Source: Aeromicrobium sp. IC_218 (GTDB taxonomy: Bacteria; Actinomycetota; Actinomycetes; Propionibacteriales; Nocardioidaceae). Taken from it: a DNA stretch of 64,000 nt. Under the pieces are notes generated by a model. The model was not told the origin of the DNA, ran no database searches, and saw only the letters and a program-made list of their open reading frames with translations. This document shows, piece by piece, positions 18,291 to 27,906 of the stretch; the stretch's first letter is position 1; each line of letters begins with the position of its first letter. Position numbers and translations under genes: made by a program. The DNA lies in the NCBI RefSeq assembly GCF_004336805.1, contig NZ_SJXM01000004.1, forward strand, positions 241,685-305,684. The letters are read 5' to 3'.

Positions 18291-19145
18291 GTGCACACGT
18301 GGGGCTTCGAGACGCTGGGCACGGCGTGGCAGGTCGACACCGCCACGCCGCTCGGCGAGGCCTCGCGTGAGCGGGTCCGCGAGCGGGTCGAGCAGTACGA
18401 CCGCGACTGGTCGCGCTTCCGCACCGACGGGCCGGTCGCCGAGCTGGCCCGGCACGGACGCGCGGCGCTGGCCGACGAGGCCGACGACCTGCTCGGCGTC
18501 TACACGACGCTGCACCGCCTGACCGACGGGGCGATGAACCCGCTCGTCGGCGGCAGCCTGGAGCGGCTCGGGTACGACCCGGCCTACTCCCTGCAGCCGT
18601 CCGGCGAGCCCGTCGCGGCGCCGTCGTGGGACGCGGCGACCTGGACGCCCCCGGTGCTGGAGGCGCCGCCCGCGACCGTCCTGGACGTCGGCGCCGCCGG
18701 CAAGGGGCACCTGGTCGACCTCGTGACCGACCTGCTGCTCGCCGACGGCGTGGACGTCGTCACCGTCGACGGCAGCGGCGACCTGCGGCACGTCGCGGGC
18801 GAGCCGCTGCGGGTCGCGCTCGAGCACCCCGACGACTCCTCCCTCGCCGTCGGGGTGATCGAGCTCGACCCGGGGCGCGCGCTGTGCGCGTCCGCCACGA
18901 ACCGCCGGGCCTGGGGCGACGGCCTGCACCACGTGCTGGACGCCCGCACGGGCACGCCGACGCGCGACGTCGCCGCCACCTGGGTCGTGGCCGAGCGCGC
19001 GCTCGCCGCCGACGCCCTGGCCACCGCCCTGTTCCTCGCCCCGGCCGACCGGCTGGCCGAGGCCTTCGACTTCTCCGCGCTCGTGATCACCGCCGACGGG
19101 CGGGCCGCCGTGCACGGGGACCTGACCGGGGAGCTCTTCTCGTGA
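18291..19145 (+). CDS. apbE: FAD:protein FMN transferase (ApbE family)
   Basis: Transfers FMN from FAD onto Ser/Thr of target domains, needing Mg2+. The 284-residue protein shows the family landmarks: SRFRTDGPVAEL, DVGAAGKGHLVDLV, TVDGSGDLR, then SATNRRAWGDGLHHVLDARTG and ALAADALATALFLA. There is no signal peptide, unlike many lipoprotein ApbEs, so it should act in the cytosol or be membrane-associated. It lies 3 nt after the FMN-binding lipoprotein and overlaps the next gene by 4 nt (GTGA), so all three are probably co-translated. The obvious substrate is the preceding lipoprotein. Confidence 0.92.
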   Translation: MHTWGFETLGTAWQVDTATPLGEASRERVRERVEQYDRDWSRFRTDGPVAELARHGRAALADEADDLLGVYTTLHRLTDGAMNPLVGGSLERLGYDPAYSLQPSGEPVAAPSWDAATWTPPVLEAPPATVLDVGAAGKGHLVDLVTDLLLADGVDVVTVDGSGDLRHVAGEPLRVALEHPDDSSLAVGVIELDPGRALCASATNRRAWGDGLHHVLDARTGTPTRDVAATWVVAERALAADALATALFLAPADRLAEAFDFSALVITADGRAAVHGDLTGELFS

Positions 19146-20674
19146 GAACCGCACTGACCCGCCTGGACGCGCTGCTGGGCCGCGGCACCATGTACCGGCT
19201 CGTCACGGTCGTGCTGGCCGTCCTGGCCGCGATCGCGGTGGTGCTCGCGGCGCTCGAGGAGCTCGACCCGGGCATCTTCACCGTCGGCCCGATGCTGCTG
19301 AGCCTCGTCGTGCTGGTCGCCTCGACCGCGGCCACGAGCGTCGTGCTCGGGCTGGGCCTGCGCACGCGCGTCCACGTCGAGTCGTCCGTCATCACCGCGC
19401 TCATCCTGTGGTTCCTGTACTGGCCGGCGCAGGACGCGGCCGGGTACGGCTGGCTGGCGCTGCTCGGCCTCCTCGCCGGGGCGTCCAAGTTCGTCCTGGC
19501 CTGGCGCGGACGGCACGTGTTCAACCCGGCCGCGGCCGCCGCCGTCCTGCTGCTCCTGCTCGGCGAGGTCACCGGCTGGGCGGTGCCGTCGACGAGCTGG
19601 TGGGCCGCGAGCGAGCCGCTGTTCTGGCCCGTGCTCGTGGGCGCGCTGCTCATCCTGCACCGCACGCGTCGCCTGCCCATGGGTGCGGTCTTCGTCGTCG
19701 TGGCCGCCGCGCTGAGCATCTGGGGACTCATGGCGTTCTCGCCGTTCTCGGACGCCTGGCAGTTCGCGCTCTACTCGTCGCCGATCGTCTTCTTCGCCGG
19801 CGTCATGCTGAGCGAGCCGCTGACCCTCTCGCCGCGCCGCTGGCAGCAGCTGGTGCTGGCCGCTGCCGCGGCGGTGCTGTTCACCTGGCCGTTGTGGACG
19901 CAGCGCGCGTTCGACGAGGCCGTCATGCTCGGCCCGTTCGAGAACACCTACGAGATCGCCCTGCTCGCGGTGAACCTGGCCGCCTTCCTGCTCGGCCAGC
20001 GCGGCGGCGTCCGGCTCGACGTCGTCGACAAGCGCCGGCTCACCCCGGACGTGTGGGAGCTGCGCTTCCACCCCCAGCGTCCGCTGCGGTTCCGCCCCGG
20101 CCAGTACCTCGAGCTCGACCTCACGGGTCGCGGCAGCGACCGGCGCGGCACCCGCCGCGCGTTCAGCATCTCCTCGGCGCCGGGCGACGAGGTGACCGTG
20201 GCCGTCCGCGTCCCCGAGCGGCCCAGCGCGTTCAAGCAGGCGCTCGTCGCGCTGGACGAGGGCGACGTCGTGCGGGCCACGAGCGTCTCGGGCGACTTCA
20301 CCTGGCCGAGGGCGTCCCGCCCGATGCTGCTGGTCGCCGGCGGCATCGGCATCACGCCGTTCGTCAGCCAGCTGCGCCACCACGACTGTGACGACGTCGT
20401 GCTCGTCTACGGCGTCACCGGCCCCGACGACGTCGCCTACCGCGACGAGCTGGCCGCGACCGGCGCGCGGGTCGTGGTCGTCTCGCCCGAGCGTCCCGAC
20501 CTGCCCGCGGGCTGGACCTGGGCGCAGGGCTCGTTCGTCACCCGCGAGGTGCTGGACGAGCACGTCCCGGACCACGAGGACCGGGTCGCGTACGTGTCCG
20601 GTCCGCCGGCGATGGTGCACGCCGTCCGCCGGTTCGTGCCGCGGGCGCACACGGACTACTTCAGCGGGTACTGA
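19142..20674 (+). CDS. NqrB/RnfD-like membrane domain fused to an FNR-type flavoreductase
   Basis: 510 residues. The first ~290 are largely hydrophobic with about eight to ten membrane segments and an ASKFVLAWRGRHVFNPAA motif typical of NqrB/RnfD-like proteins. The last ~215 form a ferredoxin-NADP-reductase-like unit: RFRPGQYLELDL, TRRAFSISSAP (FAD), LLVAGGIGITPF (NAD(P)) and YVSGPPAMVHAV. It probably takes electrons from cytosolic NAD(P)H through FAD and passes them across the membrane to the FMN lipoprotein encoded two genes upstream. The GTG start overlaps the apbE stop. I see no GAT flavinylation motif in the membrane part. Confidence 0.87.
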   Translation: MRTALTRLDALLGRGTMYRLVTVVLAVLAAIAVVLAALEELDPGIFTVGPMLLSLVVLVASTAATSVVLGLGLRTRVHVESSVITALILWFLYWPAQDAAGYGWLALLGLLAGASKFVLAWRGRHVFNPAAAAAVLLLLLGEVTGWAVPSTSWWAASEPLFWPVLVGALLILHRTRRLPMGAVFVVVAAALSIWGLMAFSPFSDAWQFALYSSPIVFFAGVMLSEPLTLSPRRWQQLVLAAAAAVLFTWPLWTQRAFDEAVMLGPFENTYEIALLAVNLAAFLLGQRGGVRLDVVDKRRLTPDVWELRFHPQRPLRFRPGQYLELDLTGRGSDRRGTRRAFSISSAPGDEVTVAVRVPERPSAFKQALVALDEGDVVRATSVSGDFTWPRASRPMLLVAGGIGITPFVSQLRHHDCDDVVLVYGVTGPDDVAYRDELAATGARVVVVSPERPDLPAGWTWAQGSFVTREVLDEHVPDHEDRVAYVSGPPAMVHAVRRFVPRAHTDYFSGY

Positions 20675-20769
20675 CCGACGTCGGGCGGCGCCGCGGCGCC
20701 GCATCGCCGATGATGGTCGATGACCGCGCCGGGCGACCGGCGACATCGAGCGGGAGCGAGGGACACGTC

Positions 20770-21888
20770 TTGAGCACACCGACGCTGCTGGGCGACCGGT
20801 ACCAGCTGGGCGAGGTGATCGGCAGCGGTGGCATGGCCGACGTCTACCTGGCCAAGGACCAGCTGCTGGGCCGTGAGGTCGCGGTGAAGGTGCTCCGCGA
20901 CCCCGAGCCCGACCCGACCGACCGGGCGCGCTTCATGAGCGAGGCGCGGACGCTGGCGGGGCTCAACCATCCGCACCTCGTCACCCTGCTCGACGCGGGC
21001 ACGAGCGCCGACCGGCCGTTCCTGGTGATGGAGCTGGTGCGCGGCACGAACCTCGGCGAGGCGACCCGCCGCGGCGGCCCGGTGCCCCCGCAGCGGATGG
21101 CCGAGGTGGGTGCCCAGGTCGCCGAGGCGCTGGCGTACGTCCACGAGGCCGGCGTCGTCCACCGCGACGTGAAGCCCGGCAACGTGCTGCTGCGCGAGGA
21201 CCGGCGCGTGCTGCTCGCCGACTTCGGCATCGCCCGGCTGGTCAACGACACCGCGCACCACACGCGGGTCGGCACCACGATCGGGTCACCGGCCTACTTC
21301 TCGCCCGAGCAGGTGCAGGGCCTCACGGTCACGCCCGCCTCGGACGTGTACTCGCTCGGCCTCGTGCTGCTCGAGGCGCTGACCGGTGAGCGCGCCTACG
21401 GCGGCACGCCGACCGAGGCGGCGATGGCCCGGCTCAACCGGAACCCGGAGATCCCCTCGACGCTCCCGGCCGGGTGGGTCACGCTGCTGCAGGCGATGAC
21501 CGATCCCGAGCCGACCCGCCGGCCCGACGCCCAGCACGTCCTCGAGCGCCTGCGCGCCCTCGCGGGCGGTGACGACGCGGCCGCGACCCAGCTCGCGAAC
21601 GCCACCCAGGTCGCCGGCGCGACGCAGATGATGACGTCCGTCCCGCCGGCCGCGGCGCGTCCGGAGCCCACGACGTCCGTCCCCCGGGCGGAGGAGCCGG
21701 CCCAGAAGCGCAAGCGGCCGTACTGGGCGATCGCGGTGGGCATCGTCCTCGTCGCGGCGGTGATCGTGGCGCTCGTGCTGCTCGGCGACCGGGGGGCCAC
21801 CGTCCCCGACGTGCCGGACGACGTCCCGTCGCAGCTGCGGGACCCGTTGCAGGACCTGCACGACTCGGTCGAGGAGGCGGGCCAGTGA
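20770..21888 (+). CDS. Membrane-anchored Ser/Thr protein kinase
   Basis: 372 residues. An intact Hanks kinase domain (about 8-270) has GSGGMADVYLAKD (P-loop), VAVKVL (lysine), HRDVKPGNVLL (catalytic loop) and LADFGIARL (DFG). An Ala/Thr-rich juxtamembrane segment, one membrane helix (about 313-337) and only ~35 outer residues follow; no PASTA or other sensor domain is present. TTG 20770 is chosen because GAGGGA precedes it at seven nt and the kinase fold begins eight residues later; an in-frame ATG at 20710 would add 20 residues. It is translationally coupled to the next lipoprotein gene. Confidence 0.92.
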   Translation: MSTPTLLGDRYQLGEVIGSGGMADVYLAKDQLLGREVAVKVLRDPEPDPTDRARFMSEARTLAGLNHPHLVTLLDAGTSADRPFLVMELVRGTNLGEATRRGGPVPPQRMAEVGAQVAEALAYVHEAGVVHRDVKPGNVLLREDRRVLLADFGIARLVNDTAHHTRVGTTIGSPAYFSPEQVQGLTVTPASDVYSLGLVLLEALTGERAYGGTPTEAAMARLNRNPEIPSTLPAGWVTLLQAMTDPEPTRRPDAQHVLERLRALAGGDDAAATQLANATQVAGATQMMTSVPPAAARPEPTTSVPRAEEPAQKRKRPYWAIAVGIVLVAAVIVALVLLGDRGATVPDVPDDVPSQLRDPLQDLHDSVEEAGQ

Positions 21889-22517
21889 ACGGGAACTTCA
21901 CCCGGCGGCTCGCGGCCGCGGCGACGACGACGGTGCTCGGCCTCGGGCTGCTCGCGGGCTGCGCCGGCGAGGACGACCCGCTGGCTCCGCTGTACGAGAC
22001 CCTCGGCCAGATCGACGACAGCATCGTCGAGGGCGAGTACGACCGGGCCCGCGACCAGGTCGCCGACCTGCTCGACCAGGTCAGCCAGGCGCGCACCGAC
22101 GGTGACATGACGAAGGCGGCCGCCACCCGCATCCGTGACGCGGCCAAGGTGCTGCGCAGCGAGCTGGCCGACGCCGAGCGCGAGGACGCCGAGGAGCCGA
22201 CCGACACCCCGACGACGCCGGACTCGTCCGGCAACGACGGGCAGCCGTCGGACGAGCCGAGCGACGAGCCGACCGAGGAGCCCACGGACGAGCCGAGCGA
22301 CGAGCCCACCACCTCGGAGCCGACCACGCCGAAGCCGACCCGCACGCCGACGCCGGCGGAGCCGACGCCCGACGAGCCGACGACCGAGCCGCCGGCGTCC
22401 GACTCCGGTGGCGATGCGGACACGTCGGGCACGTCGGGGACGTCCGGCTCCGGCGGTTCGGCCGGTTCCGGCGGGTCGGCTGGTTCCGGCGGAGAGGCGA
22501 CGCCCGAGCAGGGCTGA
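21885..22517 (+). CDS. Lipoprotein with Glu/Pro/Thr repeat tail, coupled to the kinase
   Basis: 210 residues. A signal peptide with lipobox LLAGC (Cys about 26), a helical domain of about 85 residues with charged heptad-like spacing (ETLGQIDDSIVEGEYDRARDQ) and a long low-complexity tail follow. The tail has repeats of the DEPS/DEPT type and then GSGGSAG units, suited to spanning cell wall. The GTG start overlaps the kinase stop by 4 nt. Since the kinase lacks an outer sensor, this lipoprotein could be its sensory or regulatory partner; that is inference from coupling only. It is followed by a weak hairpin (22531-22550). Confidence 0.82.
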   Translation: MNGNFTRRLAAAATTTVLGLGLLAGCAGEDDPLAPLYETLGQIDDSIVEGEYDRARDQVADLLDQVSQARTDGDMTKAAATRIRDAAKVLRSELADAEREDAEEPTDTPTTPDSSGNDGQPSDEPSDEPTEEPTDEPSDEPTTSEPTTPKPTRTPTPAEPTPDEPTTEPPASDSGGDADTSGTSGTSGSGGSAGSGGSAGSGGEATPEQG

Positions 22518-22602
22518 CGCGTTCGCCCGAACCGCCCCCACGGGAGCGGTCGGTGCGCGACGATGTGCTGGCTCGCGACGGTCGTGGGCGATCGGAGTGA
22601 CC

Positions 22603-22851
22603 ATGCGCGTGCCCAGGCTCGATCCCCGTTCGATGCTGGTCGTCGGACTGGCCCTGGTCGTGGTCGGCGTGCTGCTCCGCTGCGGCATCTACGGCCTCTA
22701 TGCCCCCGACTTCTCGATCGACCTGTTCGCGCTCGTGGTCACGGCCCTCGACCAGGTGCTCGTGCCGCTCGGTGTCGCGTTCGTGGCAGGCGCGTTCGTG
22801 CTGGCTGCGCTGGCGCCGCACGAGCAGGACAATCTCCCTCCCCAGTACTGA
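22603..22851 (+). CDS. Small two-helix membrane protein
   Basis: 82 residues with two hydrophobic segments (about 11-33 and 43-69) separated by a short loop, and a polar C-terminus. Not recognised as any family. The ATG follows CGGAGTGACC. It lies between the kinase operon and the SOS-boxed HNH gene and probably has its own promoter. Confidence 0.6.
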   Translation: MRVPRLDPRSMLVVGLALVVVGVLLRCGIYGLYAPDFSIDLFALVVTALDQVLVPLGVAFVAGAFVLAALAPHEQDNLPPQY

Positions 22852-22875
22852 GGTTCTGGGGATTTCCTCTGTTGT

Positions 22876-22891
22876 TCGAACGCATGTTCGA
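22876..22891 (+). promoter_or_regulatory. LexA (SOS) box
   Basis: TCGAAC-GCAT-GTTCGA is a perfect match to the actinobacterial LexA operator TCGAAC-N4-GTTCGA. It directly precedes a -10-like TAGACT (22893-22898), which ends five nt before the HNH gene's ATG, so LexA would block the promoter and the mRNA would be leaderless. Confidence 0.85.
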
Positions 22892-22903
22892 CTAGACTGA
22901 GGC

Positions 22904-24151
22904 ATGGCCTCGGGGGACGTGATCGACCAGCTTCGCGGCGCGGCGGACGCGCTCGACGGTCACGCCTGCCCGGCCGATCGTCTCCGTGCGATCCAGCGGG
23001 CGCAGGACGCCCTCGACTCCGCCAAGGCGCGAGCCGTCGCCGAGCTGGAGGACTCGAGAGGCTTCGAGGACGAGGGCTCGCCCACGGCGCGAGCGTGGCT
23101 CGCCCGCGAGCTGCGGCTCGACCCGTCCGAGGCGGGAGCACTGAGCCGGGCCGGATCGGCACTGCGCGACCTTCCCCGGGTCGCCGACGCCTTCGACGCC
23201 GGGCGCGTGCGGCTCGCCCACGTCCGTGAGCTCGCCTTCGCGCTCAAGCATGTCGGTCGTGAGGTGGTCGTCGCGGCGCAGCCGTGGCTGCTCGAGGTCG
23301 CCACGTCCTCCGAGCCGGCCGAGCTGCGTCGCGTGGTCAAGGCGCTGCGCGAGGCCGTCTACCCCGACGAGCTCGACGAGGCCTGGGTCCGCGGCATGGA
23401 GCGCCAGGACGTCCGTCTGTCGCCCGTGCCCGAGGGGTGGCACCTGACCGGCTTCCTCGGCACGGAGACCGGGGCCAAGCTCGACCTCGTCCTGCGCTCG
23501 CTGTCGGCTCCGCAGGGCGCCGGCGACGACCGCAGCACGGCCGAGCGCCGCGTCGACGGCCTCGACGAGTTGCTGACCGGTGTCCTCGAGCACGGGCTCC
23601 CGCAGGACCGCGGCGTCCGTCCGCACCTCACCGTCACCGCTGATCACGACACGCTCGCCCACGCCGCCGGCACGTCCGAGGTGCCCGGGACGCACCCGGG
23701 CCACCTGCACGGCTTCGGATCGATCGGCAAGGGCCTGCTCGGCCTGCTGCTGTGCGGCGCGGACGCGACCCCGGTGCTCACCGACTCCCGGCACGCCGTG
23801 CTCGACGTCGGCCCGACCGTCCGGCTCGCCACCGCCGCGCAGCGCAAGGCGGTGAACGCCCGCCAGGGCGGCGAGTGCGCTGCCCCGCACTGCTCGGCGC
23901 CGGTCGTCCACGTGCACCACGTCGTCTGGCACAGCAGGGGCGGTCCGACCGACCTGGCCAACCTCATCGGGCTCTGCCCGCGGTGCCACACGCTCGTCCA
24001 CCGCGGCCTGCTCCACGTCGACCCCGTCGACCATCGCTTCACCGTGGGGTCCGGCGCACCCGTGCTCGCCCGGCCGAGCCGCTACCTCCAGGCCCGCCGG
24101 GCCCGCGAGCGCGTCCGCCACCGCAGACCCCAGCCCTGGCTCACCGGCTGA
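22904..24151 (+). CDS. DUF222 / HNH endonuclease (13E12-repeat type)
   Basis: 415 residues: an N-terminal helical DUF222 domain (about 20-280, with ARAWLARELRLDPSEAG) and a C-terminal HNH nuclease (about 320-365) reading HVHHVVWHSRGGPTDLANLIGLC and CHTLVH, with cysteines on both sides for a structural zinc. This family is multi-copy in actinomycetes; mycobacterial 13E12 members are LexA-controlled, and a perfect SOS box lies here too. The -10 element ends five nt before ATG, implying a leaderless transcript. Biological role of the family is not settled; the nuclease residues look intact. Confidence 0.9.
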   Translation: MASGDVIDQLRGAADALDGHACPADRLRAIQRAQDALDSAKARAVAELEDSRGFEDEGSPTARAWLARELRLDPSEAGALSRAGSALRDLPRVADAFDAGRVRLAHVRELAFALKHVGREVVVAAQPWLLEVATSSEPAELRRVVKALREAVYPDELDEAWVRGMERQDVRLSPVPEGWHLTGFLGTETGAKLDLVLRSLSAPQGAGDDRSTAERRVDGLDELLTGVLEHGLPQDRGVRPHLTVTADHDTLAHAAGTSEVPGTHPGHLHGFGSIGKGLLGLLLCGADATPVLTDSRHAVLDVGPTVRLATAAQRKAVNARQGGECAAPHCSAPVVHVHHVVWHSRGGPTDLANLIGLCPRCHTLVHRGLLHVDPVDHRFTVGSGAPVLARPSRYLQARRARERVRHRRPQPWLTG

Positions 24152-24157
24152 GCCCGG

Positions 24158-24514
24158 TCAGGCCCGGTCCGCTCTCGCCAGATACTCCTCGATGTCCGTG
24201 GCCTCGAGGTCGTACCCCGTTGCGTTCCGCCCGGACCAGTTCAGTCCTACTCCGACGCCATCAGCCTGGAGGCCAGGGAGCCAGCGCGCTCGGAAGTCAA
24301 CGAGCGAGATCCGTGCTGTCTCCATGCCGGCGTAGGCGGGGACGGTGTCGATGATGTGCTGCGCGCGGGACTCCAGCGACCAGAACGGCTGCGATCGGCG
24401 TCCGCCGTGACCCTGAGGTGCGGGGAAACCGCCATCGTCGCGAACCGTCCAGACGGCACCCTCGCGCAGTGCTTCGCGGAAGAAGGCCGACGAGTGGGCG
24501 GCGCTCACGGTCAC
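24158..24514 (-). CDS. DUF2750 domain protein
   Basis: 118 residues from GTG 24514 (GTG 24508 is an alternative two codons in). The pattern FFREALREGAVWTVRDDGGF, PFWSLESRAQHII, ISLVDFRARWLPGL and NWSGRNATGYD is that of DUF2750, a small family often of immunity or toxin-neighbour type but without established function. Base composition is somewhat less GC-rich than its neighbours. It faces clpB across a short region holding an HspR-type operator, so it may be induced by heat or proteotoxic stress. It ends 6 nt from the convergent HNH gene. Confidence 0.78.
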   Translation of the reverse strand: MTVSAAHSSAFFREALREGAVWTVRDDGGFPAPQGHGGRRSQPFWSLESRAQHIIDTVPAYAGMETARISLVDFRARWLPGLQADGVGVGLNWSGRNATGYDLEATDIEEYLARADRA

Positions 24515-24548
24515 GGCGTCATCATCACAGGCTGACGCGCACTCAACC

Positions 24549-24573
24549 AAGTTGAGGGGAATGGACTCAACTT
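24549..24573. promoter_or_regulatory. HspR-associated inverted repeat (HAIR-like) between clpB and the DUF2750 gene
   Basis: AAGTTGAG (24549-24556) and CTCAACTT (24566-24573) form a perfect 8-bp inverted repeat with a 9-bp spacer, close to the HAIR form CTTGAGT-N7-ACTCAAG. Further half-sites lie at 24541 (ACTCAAC) and 24581 (GTTGAAC). Confidence 0.72.
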
Positions 24574-24619
24574 CGGTACGGTTGAACTCAGTGAGACCGA
24601 ACCTCACCGAGGAGCACGC

Positions 24620-27205
<2,586 letters not shown>

Positions 27206-27214
27206 CCCACGACG

Positions 27215-27248
27215 ACGGCCCCTCCCCGATATCGCCGGGGAGGGCCGT
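27215..27248 (+). terminator. clpB terminator (copy 1 of a duplicated hairpin)
   Basis: ACGGCCCCTCCCC (27215-27227) pairs with GGGGAGGGCCGT (27237-27248) with one bulged base. Nearly the same ~45-bp sequence recurs at 27856-27900. Confidence 0.75.
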
Positions 27249-27288
27249 TCCACGTCCGGGCACGTCCGGACCGGGATACCTTCGGCCC

Positions 27289-27852
27289 GTGAAGCGTCGC
27301 CCTGCCCTGTACCTGGCCGTCCTCGCGGGCGTTGCAGGTGTCTGCGGAGCCGTCCTGGGACTGACGGGTTCGTCGGCCCGGCCCGGCGTCAGCGGTGACG
27401 CGGGTCCGTACGGAAGCACGGCTTTCGAGCTGCGCGACGGACGGGTGTCCGTGGGTGCCGCACAGCTCTGCGTGGAGCGCGGTGTGCCGGGCATGATCCG
27501 CGGGGTCCGCCCTCGGGTGCGAGCAGGGGACGTCCGCGTCGCCGAGTGGGCCGTGGTGCGCGGGGATCCGTCCTCGACATACAAGTACGGCAGGCTCGCT
27601 CGCCTGGCCGAGGGGCGAACCCTGGAGCGCGAGGTCCGCGCCCGGTGCGGGAGCGAGGACGTCGAGATGCTGCTCGTAGAGCTGCTGGGGACGCCGACTG
27701 GCTCGATCTCGATCGAAGGCTTCGACGTCGTGCAGGACGTCGGCGGTGAGGAACGGGTCCTGCGCGTGGACACCGGCTACTTCCTGTGCGACGGCCGGCT
27801 TGGCTCGCCGGAGTGCGACGCGGACGCCGAGGCCTTCTGGGATCCGTCCTGA
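27289..27852 (+). CDS. Membrane-anchored or secreted hypothetical protein
   Basis: 187 residues. An N-terminal hydrophobic stretch (about 5-27) after Lys-Arg-Arg looks like a signal peptide or anchor; no lipobox is seen. The rest is a polar outer domain with three cysteines, not recognised. GTG 27289 gives the compact signal sequence. Earlier in-frame starts would run back into clpB. The gene lies between two near-identical terminator hairpins, which suggests it was inserted after clpB. Composition is only slightly less GC-rich than the neighbourhood. Confidence 0.68.
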   Translation: MKRRPALYLAVLAGVAGVCGAVLGLTGSSARPGVSGDAGPYGSTAFELRDGRVSVGAAQLCVERGVPGMIRGVRPRVRAGDVRVAEWAVVRGDPSSTYKYGRLARLAEGRTLEREVRARCGSEDVEMLLVELLGTPTGSISIEGFDVVQDVGGEERVLRVDTGYFLCDGRLGSPECDADAEAFWDPS

Positions 27853-27855
27853 CGA

Positions 27856-27890
27856 ACGGCCCCTCCCCGATCCCGCCGGGGAGGGGCCGT
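27856..27890. terminator. Terminator hairpin (copy 2 of the clpB terminator sequence)
   Basis: A perfect 13-bp stem (27856-27868 with 27878-27890) between convergent genes. The hairpin and the following TCCAGGTCCGGG match the post-clpB copy with only a few changes. Confidence 0.85.
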
Positions 27891-27906
27891 TCCAGGTCCG
27901 GGGTCG

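Noticed and set aside
22200..22500. Repetitive GACGAGCC / TCCGGCGG units considered as a repeat array
   Set aside because: They lie in frame in the lipoprotein tail and translate to DEP/GSGG linkers; no spacer structure as in CRISPR.
23850..24010. HNH motif considered as part of a CRISPR or homing system
   Set aside because: The N-terminal DUF222 domain and SOS box place it in the 13E12-like family; no intron, array or Cas gene is near.
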